Assembly (NCBI GenBank): GCA_937875395.1
Contig: CALNCU010000209.1
Location: 1-10,456, forward strand
Length of the DNA: 10,456 nt
Direction of reading: 5' to 3'
DNA from: an uncultured Armatimonadota bacterium
GTDB taxonomy: Bacteria; Armatimonadota; UBA5829; DTJY01
In this document: positions 5,727-10,456 of the stretch, in pieces
Position numbering within the stretch: the stretch's first letter is position 1
Layout: each line of letters begins with the position of its first letter
The notes under the pieces: generated by a model
The model's input: the letters and a program-made list of their open reading frames with translations, nothing else
Told to the model about the DNA's origin: nothing
The model's database searches: none
Program-made: the position numbers and the translations under genes

Positions 5727-7356
5727 AACAACAGCATCCGCCAAAAAGGAGGATGCGGCGCATTGATTCTATCCATTCTGCGCTCTTGGGAAAGTCTGCA
5801 TACCCCTTAATCTGCGACAGGAGTCCGGATTCTGGCGGGATGCCAAGCTGCTCAAGAAGCGCGTAATCCTGCAGGGACTGGGCAAAGACCTCCCATCGGA
5901 TTGAATCTATGGGCCCATCCGGCCCGGGGTATACTACAAAGGTATCTCCATAAGGCCATTCCGGCCACACGCCTGCAGCCAGTTCCATAAATGGATCTAT
6001 CAACTGCAAGGATTGGCGCCTGTACCAATAGTTATATCCCCAGTGCAGAAAACCCTGCGCTCCAAGGGTATAGAAGAGCCACCCGGACATTCCTATCTTT
6101 GCAAGCGGAGTATCCACAAGCCTGTTCAGATACGGGCCCCTGGGGCCGCAGCAGAAGTAGGCCCAGGATGGTATGCCGGCCTCCGTATACTCATGAGCAG
6201 TGCGTATGGAAGGCACGGGGATATCTGTTAAACCTTCCTTGCCATAGCATATATCGCTCAGGGCATCCATCACCTTCATCCAGGGAGCCAACTCTTTTAG
6301 CAGGGCCCTTGCCTTGCGGTAGTTCTTCAGGTGCTCGTCACCATGCGGTTCGTCGGAGAGGTGGAAGAAGGAGATATCAATCAGCCCTTCATCTTCCAAA
6401 AACCGGTGGAAGGCGGGCAAAAACTGGGCAAGGAAGTTCCGGTATGTATCTGACGTGGCGCCGGTATCCTCCGGCCAGAGAAGGGATGTTGGATCTGCAT
6501 TGTCACGGTAGACCCGGATGGCGTGCTCTATCCCCCACTGGGAGAAGAGATGCGTCCACTCAAAATACCGGGCGCCGTATCTCTTTGCAGTATCCACCCA
6601 TCGCTTTACGTTATCAAAGGAGAAGGTGTACGCGCCGTCCGGGGTTGCCGAGACGCCCAGCAGTTGCGTGGGCCGCTTTACTCCGTCCGTGGGAGGGGTG
6701 AAGATGGGCACGTAAATACAGTTATTGCCGTGGCTTACCATATCTGCCATGTAAGGCTGGACTATTTTCCAGAAACCCTCATCAAACGGTTCCACCTTGT
6801 ACCAGTCGCAAAGAGCATCTGCATAGAACCAGTGGGTGACGGGAAACCCCTCCCTGGGATGTGCCACCCACTCTGCCACGTCCAGGCTTGCGTGCAGGCT
6901 GCCGATTGCAGATCTCTCTTCTTCCAGTGCCGGCCCGCCTTTAAGCTCCACCTCTAACTGATATGTTCCGGGCGCTGTGCCTGCAGGAACATCTACGCTT
7001 ATCCAGAAAGATTGAGTCTCGCAAGGCCCCAGGCGCGTTTCAGATTCCGGAAAGAGCGGATCCGGCACAAGTCCGGGAATATGCCCCGCGCCATCCAGCT
7101 CTGCTTCTTCTGTTTCTGTATTAAAATGCGGCACAGGCACATACCCCACCCTTCGCACCAGAACCCCCAAACCCTCCGGCGCCAGAACATCTGCACGCAC
7201 GCTTATTGCAATGTCTCCCCGGTTGCGCACACATGCCTGAAACGAAACCCTCTGGTTCCGGGCCGCCGCAATTGATATTCCCTTAGACCCGTTAGTTGCC
7301 GTACCGGGAAAGACTCGTGTGAGCGAGTTTTGCAGCCAGCAATCTATTCTATCCAT
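5725..7356 (-). CDS. DUF4091 / glycoside hydrolase 123-like protein
   Basis: The protein is a predicted glycosidase-like enzyme of two parts: an N-terminal beta-rich domain of about 165 residues, opening with DCWLQNSLTRVFPGT and ISIAAARNQRVSFQ, then a barrel domain. FFHLSDEPHG near residues 330-339 holds the adjacent Asp-Glu pair used by GH123 N-acetylgalactosaminidases for substrate-assisted catalysis. The C-terminal DUF4091 region includes GWLFYTLGAQGFLHWGYNYW and the usual GDTFVVYPGPDGPIDSIRWE ending. No signal peptide is evident, so it may act in the cytoplasm or be exported by an unseen route. I chose the ATG at 7356 (543 residues) because the family's first conserved residues begin right after it; an in-frame TTG at 7401 would add 15 residues. 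The C-terminus ends FGGCCC and its stop codon lies at the edge of a repeat. The substrate is unknown. It is 256 bases upstream of the methyltransferase gene and probably a separate unit. Confidence 0.85.
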   Translation of the reverse strand: MDRIDCWLQNSLTRVFPGTATNGSKGISIAAARNQRVSFQACVRNRGDIAISVRADVLAPEGLGVLVRRVGYVPVPHFNTETEEAELDGAGHIPGLVPDPLFPESETRLGPCETQSFWISVDVPAGTAPGTYQLEVELKGGPALEEERSAIGSLHASLDVAEWVAHPREGFPVTHWFYADALCDWYKVEPFDEGFWKIVQPYMADMVSHGNNCIYVPIFTPPTDGVKRPTQLLGVSATPDGAYTFSFDNVKRWVDTAKRYGARYFEWTHLFSQWGIEHAIRVYRDNADPTSLLWPEDTGATSDTYRNFLAQFLPAFHRFLEDEGLIDISFFHLSDEPHGDEHLKNYRKARALLKELAPWMKVMDALSDICYGKEGLTDIPVPSIRTAHEYTEAGIPSWAYFCCGPRGPYLNRLVDTPLAKIGMSGWLFYTLGAQGFLHWGYNYWYRRQSLQLIDPFMELAAGVWPEWPYGDTFVVYPGPDGPIDSIRWEVFAQSLQDYALLEQLGIPPESGLLSQIKGYADFPKSAEWIESMRRILLFGGCCC

Positions 7357-7504
7357 GAGCCAATACCTGCCTATCTTGTTTATATCTCCGCCGCTCTGCA
7401 ACCGGCCTGGTCTTATTACAGAAGGCCCCCAGTATCAATCAGCGGTAACTATACTGTTTCAAGCTAGTTCTTTACTTCACTCGCAATCTCCTTCTTAATG
7501 GGGA

Positions 7505-7510
7505 TATAAT
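7505..7510 (+). promoter_or_regulatory. Possible upstream -10 element in the divergent intergenic region
   Basis: A perfect TATAAT lies in GATATAATTG, the same 10-base string as around the recA promoter's -10 (10129-10138). No good -35 is found at the right distance, so it is a weak second promoter candidate for the plus-strand membrane gene. The rest of the divergent gap (7357-7500) shows no other firm feature; on the minus strand a TTGAAA lies near 7458 without a convincing -10 for the DUF4091 gene. Confidence 0.3.
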
Positions 7511-7541
7511 TGCGTTATGTATGCAGAAGAAAGGGCGGCAC

Positions 7542-7571
7542 TTGACAAAAGAGGCGTCCGGCTGGAATAAT
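7542..7571 (+). promoter_or_regulatory. Sigma70-type promoter for the GT-C-like membrane protein gene
   Basis: A perfect -35 TTGACA (7542-7547) and an AATAAT -10 (7566-7571, five of six consensus bases) are separated by 18 bases. The transcript would start near 7578. That is only about two bases before the first ATG at 7580 but allows a 5' leader for the GTG at 7604 or the ATG at 7628. It therefore argues that the protein starts later than the longest open frame. Confidence 0.65.
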
Positions 7572-7603
7572 GCAGGCAGATGCATGCGATTTTGGGGGGA
7601 TAC

Positions 7604-9112
7604 GTGAAACTTGGAGTACGCCAGTGCATGATAATATGGGTAGTGCTGGGAATTGGATTTGCGGTCCCGGCCGTATCCAAGTTTAGCGACCCGGATTTAT
7701 GGTGGCACCTTAAAACCGGACAGATTATAACAGAATCCGGGCGTATCCCCGCCGCAGACCCTTTCAGCTTCACCTGCCATGGCAAGCCCTGGGTTGCACA
7801 TGAATGGCTCTCTGATATAGTATTTTACAGCATATTCCACCAGTTTGGATTCAGGGGATTAGTCTTTTTGCAGGCGCTGCTTATAAGTGCGCTCTTCTTT
7901 TCTATATTCATCCTTGTCAGCCGCAGAACAAAGAACCTTCCGGCAGCACTTATTATTACAACCTTAACCGGACTTGCAGGTATTCCATTCTGGACATGCC
8001 GCCCGCAGCTCTTTACTTATCTGCTGCTTGCGGGCCTGCTCATTCTTCTTGACAACCCTATTCATAAGCGTAAGATTTGGCTGGCAGCCCCTATGTTTGC
8101 CTTATGGTCAAACCTGCATGGCGCCTGGATATTTGGCTATGCTGTGATGCTGGTTGTTTTTACGGATTACGCAATCTACGCTATAAAAGGCGGAAAACGA
8201 GGCGAGGCCCTGCGGCTGGCCGCCGTTGCCGCTATCTCTCTTGCCGCAGTACTTGCGGGCCCAAGCCCCATGGAACGCCTTACTTATCCGCTCCAGTATA
8301 TCTCCGGGGCCATCCCTTCGCAGTATGTGGCAGAGTTCAAAAGCCCGGACTTCCATACGCTCTCATTTATGCCTTACCAACTTCTGATTATCTCCCTTCC
8401 CGCAGCATTCTACCTTGGCAGAAAGGCCATGCGTCCATCCCAGTGGATTTTGATGCTGGGGCTTGTGCATCTATCGCTTACAAGCGGTCGCCATGTACCG
8501 CTCTTTGCCATTTATACAGCGCCGCTTCTTGCCGATCAGATAGAATTTGCCCTTGCAAAGAGACCGGCAGTGCCGGTACGTCAGGAGATTAGGGAATTCT
8601 GGGTATTAAACCTTATACTGGTGCTTCTTATTCCGTTTGCGGTGTGGGCTAAACAGCCTTCCGTAAATGATGAGGCGCACTACTATAAGCCGAATATCTA
8701 TCCGGCCGGAGCATGCAACTATCTTAAATCCCATCCAAGGATAGGTCGGGGGCGCCTGCTGAACAATTATAATTGGGGCGGATACATAATCTTCCACCTG
8801 TACCCCAAGTACCTTGTATCTATTGATGGAAGGGCTGATGTTCATGCAGAACACATGGTTCGCGATCTGAAATCTATAGAATTGGGCGCTGCAGACTGGA
8901 AGAAGGTGCTGAACTCTATCTCACCGGATGTGGTGCTGTGGCCTGTAGATAAACCCCTGGCATCCCTCCTTAGGAGCGATCCGGGCTGGCGTGCAGTCTA
9001 TGAAGATAAAACAGCGGTGGTCTTTGTATGCAGAGAAAATAAGGCGGCAGGCAGTACTCCTGACGGCATCGGCCGCCAACCTGGTGTTACTTGCCTCTCT
9101 CGCCCTGATTGA
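7604..9112 (+). CDS. Polytopic membrane protein, GT-C glycosyltransferase-like
   Basis: This is a membrane protein with about nine or ten hydrophobic segments and a soluble C-terminal part of roughly 150 residues. In the longest-frame numbering (510 residues from 7580), SDPDLWWHLKTGQII (36-50) followed by IPAADPFSFT and GKPWVAHEWLSD is the acidic first extracytoplasmic loop typical of GT-C-fold sugar transferases that use polyprenyl-linked donors. WSNLHGAW (176-183), SGRHVPLFA (302-310), NYNWGGYIIF (396-405) and SIDGRAD (414-420) recur in uncharacterised relatives I recall, but I cannot name a characterised member. The start is uncertain. The ATG at 7580 lies almost on the predicted transcription start. 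GTG at 7604 follows GGGGGGA closely and gives a Lys/Arg-bearing N-terminus. ATG at 7628 follows GGAG by 11 bases. The 3' end overlaps the next gene. A role in envelope glycan assembly is inference. Confidence 0.75.
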   Translation: MKLGVRQCMIIWVVLGIGFAVPAVSKFSDPDLWWHLKTGQIITESGRIPAADPFSFTCHGKPWVAHEWLSDIVFYSIFHQFGFRGLVFLQALLISALFFSIFILVSRRTKNLPAALIITTLTGLAGIPFWTCRPQLFTYLLLAGLLILLDNPIHKRKIWLAAPMFALWSNLHGAWIFGYAVMLVVFTDYAIYAIKGGKRGEALRLAAVAAISLAAVLAGPSPMERLTYPLQYISGAIPSQYVAEFKSPDFHTLSFMPYQLLIISLPAAFYLGRKAMRPSQWILMLGLVHLSLTSGRHVPLFAIYTAPLLADQIEFALAKRPAVPVRQEIREFWVLNLILVLLIPFAVWAKQPSVNDEAHYYKPNIYPAGACNYLKSHPRIGRGRLLNNYNWGGYIIFHLYPKYLVSIDGRADVHAEHMVRDLKSIELGAADWKKVLNSISPDVVLWPVDKPLASLLRSDPGWRAVYEDKTAVVFVCRENKAAGSTPDGIGRQPGVTCLSRPD

Positions 9113-10025
9113 GCGGGGCGCGGGCGGACTCAACTGGTTTGCAACGCTCCTGCTTTATATGCCGCAGCAGATCTTTGCCGTTCCGCTTGGCCTTCTTCTA
9201 ATACTCTCCGCCTGTTTTAGAGACCGGCTCTCCCTTGCCGTAAACGGGGCTGCGCTTCTGGTTATTATCTTCCCGTTAATGGGCTTTAACATTCCAAAAG
9301 AACAGGATTCCTTAACTGATGGATGGAATTTGAGAGTGATGACCTGCAACATACATCACTCTTCTATGGGGATAGAGCGCATCCGCCGCAGCGTAGAGAA
9401 ACTAAACCCGGACGTGCTCTGCCTGCAGGAAGCCAACTCCATAAGCGAGCCAGAAAAGACTCTAAGCAATATCAGGCAGGTTATGCCGGGATGCTACTCT
9501 GCTGAACATGAAGAACTGGTCATCCTCTCAAGATATCCCCTCTCTTCCACTTATGCCTGCCCTATGGGTGCGGATTCCGGGCGAGCCATACTTAAGACTA
9601 CAGCCGGATTTGGCGGGAGGAGCATAACCATCTTTAATACGCACCTTAATGTGGCAACCGGGGGCCGGTCTCTTGGAAACGGAAGAACTCCCCTCTCTGA
9701 ATATATGCGCCACTCCGCAGATATAAGAAGGCATCAGGTGAAAAGGCTGCTTGAACTGGCAGAGGGTACCGGCGGGGATGTAATAATAACCGGAGATTTT
9801 AATAACCCGCCCAGAGGCCTGCTCTACCGACGGATATGCACCACATTCCGTGATGCCTACAGATCCGGCGGCCGAGGGTTCGGCTACACGTTTAGATCGG
9901 ATTTGCCGGTGATGCGTATAGATTACATATTCACAACACCAAGAATCCGTGTAAGCAAGTGCTTTGTACCCAGACGCCAGATATCCGACCACCGGCCGGT
10001 AGCCGCAGATATTCTGGTGCCCTGA
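8991..10025 (+). CDS. Membrane-anchored endonuclease/exonuclease/phosphatase (EEP) family protein
   Basis: The 344-residue frame has three hydrophobic stretches (about 21-40, 49-75 and 80-99) followed by a complete EEP domain. Catalytic motifs occur in order: RVMTCNIHH with Asn 120, DVLCLQEAN with Glu 147, FNTHLN with His 218, IITGDFNNPP with Asp 269 and Asn 271, RIDYIF with Asp 311, and ISDHRP with Asp 333 and His 334. All key residues are present, so it should be an active metal-dependent phosphodiesterase or phosphatase. The fold serves nucleases, lipid phosphatases and sphingomyelinases, and the substrate cannot be read from motifs. The anchor would place the domain at one face of the membrane. 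The start is uncertain: GTG at 8991 lies 14 bases after TAGGAG, ATG is at 9000 and TTG at 9024. Each overlaps the upstream membrane gene, by 122, 113 or 89 bases, in the +1 frame, so the two genes are translationally close and probably co-transcribed. Confidence 0.85.
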   Translation: MQSMKIKQRWSLYAEKIRRQAVLLTASAANLVLLASLALIERGAGGLNWFATLLLYMPQQIFAVPLGLLLILSACFRDRLSLAVNGAALLVIIFPLMGFNIPKEQDSLTDGWNLRVMTCNIHHSSMGIERIRRSVEKLNPDVLCLQEANSISEPEKTLSNIRQVMPGCYSAEHEELVILSRYPLSSTYACPMGADSGRAILKTTAGFGGRSITIFNTHLNVATGGRSLGNGRTPLSEYMRHSADIRRHQVKRLLELAEGTGGDVIITGDFNNPPRGLLYRRICTTFRDAYRSGGRGFGYTFRSDLPVMRIDYIFTTPRIRVSKCFVPRRQISDHRPVAADILVP

Positions 10026-10071
10026 CTGCAAAATTTTCTATAGAATAGAATGCCGCCGCCTCCCTGATTAT

Positions 10072-10080
10072 TGCTATAAT
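10072..10080 (+). promoter_or_regulatory. Extended -10 promoter candidate upstream of recA
   Basis: TGC followed directly by a perfect TATAAT forms the extended -10 pattern TGnTATAAT, which can work without a -35; none is seen upstream. It lies 47 bases after the EEP gene stop and about 135 bases before recA. A palindrome TTCTATAGAA (10036-10045) sits between the stop and this element, but no clear intrinsic terminator is visible. Confidence 0.4.
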
Positions 10081-10106
10081 CCAATAGTTATTCGTGCTTA
10101 AATTGG

Positions 10107-10135
10107 TTGAAACTGTGAACGCAAAATGATATAAT
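10107..10135 (+). promoter_or_regulatory. Main sigma70-type promoter of recA
   Basis: TTGAAA (10107-10112, -35) and a perfect TATAAT (10130-10135, -10) are separated by exactly 17 bases, the optimal spacing. Transcription would begin near 10142, giving a leader of about 73 bases. No GAAC-N4-GTTC type or CTGT-N8-ACAG type LexA box overlaps it, so SOS control, if present, uses another operator. Confidence 0.75.
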
Positions 10136-10201
10136 TGTGTACGTTGGCTTGGGTTCATACGGAAGGCTGTTGAGGAGAATTTGACTTATTGCTCAAGCCC
10201 T

Positions 10202-10214
10202 GGAGGATATGTAG
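10202..10214 (+). promoter_or_regulatory. recA ribosome binding site with an ATG-TAG pair before the start
   Basis: GGAGG (10202-10206) is 8 bases before the TTG start. Between them lies ATG at 10209-10211 followed at once by TAG at 10212-10214. That TAG is in frame with and directly adjacent to the recA TTG, so no longer recA frame is possible. The ATG is only two bases from GGAGG, too near for normal initiation. Confidence 0.6.
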
Positions 10215-10456
10215 TTGGAGAAACAGAAAGCACTGGATCTTACGCTTTTGCAAATAGAAAAACAGTTTGGAAAAGGCTCTGTCATGCGCCTTGGAGAATC
10301 TGTGAGGCAGAACGTAGAGGTGATTTCCACAGGTGCGCTGCCGCTTGATATTGCGCTTGGGGTGGGCGGAATGCCTCGCGGGCGGGTAATAGAGGTCTAC
10401 GGGCCGGAGGCATCCGGAAAGACCACCCTGGGCCTGCAGGTAGTTGCAGAAGCGCA
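10215..10456 (+). CDS. recA: RecA recombinase, N-terminal part (cut by window end)
   Basis: RecA forms ATP-dependent filaments on single-stranded DNA, carries out strand exchange and triggers LexA self-cleavage. The 80 complete codons visible cover the N-terminal helix (EKQKALDLTLLQIEKQFGKGSVMRLGE), the ISTGALPLDIALGVGGMPRGRVIEVYG stretch and the Walker A motif GPEASGKTT at 63-71. All are highly conserved in bacterial RecA, and about three quarters of the protein lies beyond the window. The start is TTG, forced by an in-frame TAG directly upstream and supported by GGAGG 8 bases before it. The gene has its own promoter and is in the same orientation as the EEP gene, 189 bases downstream of it, so read-through is possible. 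Confidence 0.97.
   Translation, partial: MEKQKALDLTLLQIEKQFGKGSVMRLGESVRQNVEVISTGALPLDIALGVGGMPRGRVIEVYGPEASGKTTLGLQVVAEA

Noticed and set aside
5991..6701. Plus-strand 236-codon frame opposite the DUF4091 gene
   Set aside because: Arg/Pro/Ser-rich antisense translation with no motif, while the minus-strand frame carries a recognisable family.
7470..7500. Minus-strand AAGGAG followed by a GTG-AAG-TAA mini-frame in the divergent gap
   Set aside because: Too short to support as a leader peptide, with no regulatory codons; probably chance.
10111..10150. Possible LexA box around GTGAACGC and GTGTACG near the recA promoter
   Set aside because: No symmetric GAAC/GTTC or CTGT/ACAG pair at the proper spacing.
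10182..10350. Frame opening at TTG after GAGGAG in the recA leader and running into recA in another frame
   Set aside because: It has no recognisable content and overlaps recA; the GAGGAG is likely chance purine-rich leader.

Overview
The window is bacterial. It has dense coding, purine-rich Shine-Dalgarno sites (GGAGG or AGGAGG before most minus-strand genes), sigma70-like promoters and the start of recA at the right edge. Ile is often encoded by ATA, and GTG or TTG starts are used. The DUF4091/GH123-like gene, the archaeal/thermophile-type AhcY and the mixed gene content suggest an uncultured or poorly sampled lineage. Armatimonadota or a similar phylum is a guess, not something the sequence proves.

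Layout. Positions 1-77 hold one end of a dispersed palindromic repeat. Positions 103-5468 hold five tightly spaced minus-strand genes. In transcription order they are a stand-alone homocysteine S-methyltransferase, a GalU-type uridylyltransferase, a DegT-family sugar aminotransferase, a second sugar-1-phosphate nucleotidyltransferase with a hexapeptide-repeat tail, and S-adenosylhomocysteine hydrolase (ahcY). A structured leader lies upstream at 5469-5618, then a fuller copy of the repeat at 5619-5726, then a minus-strand DUF4091/GH123-like protein (5725-7356). A divergent intergenic region at 7357-7603 separates the minus-strand block from the plus-strand block. The plus strand carries a polytopic GT-C-like membrane protein (7604-9112), an overlapping membrane-anchored endonuclease/exonuclease/phosphatase (EEP) protein (to 10025), a promoter-bearing gap, and recA from 10215, cut off by the window end.

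How the genes may work together. AhcY turns S-adenosylhomocysteine into homocysteine, and the homocysteine methyltransferase would return it to methionine. Between these two ends of a methyl cycle sit three enzymes that make and aminate nucleotide sugars. The simplest reading is an operon that couples methyl-group recycling to synthesis of an amino-sugar-containing, perhaps methylated, surface glycan. No methyltransferase acting on sugars is visible here, so that link is inference. The GT-C-like protein and the membrane EEP protein may belong to cell-envelope metabolism. recA is a separate housekeeping unit with its own promoter.

No CRISPR array, tRNA, rRNA, transposase, phage or toxin-antitoxin gene was found. 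The most unusual items are the two-hairpin repeat, whose boundary supplies part of a stop codon, the leader with mutually exclusive stems before the homocysteine methyltransferase, and the ATG-TAG pair between the recA ribosome binding site and its forced TTG start.
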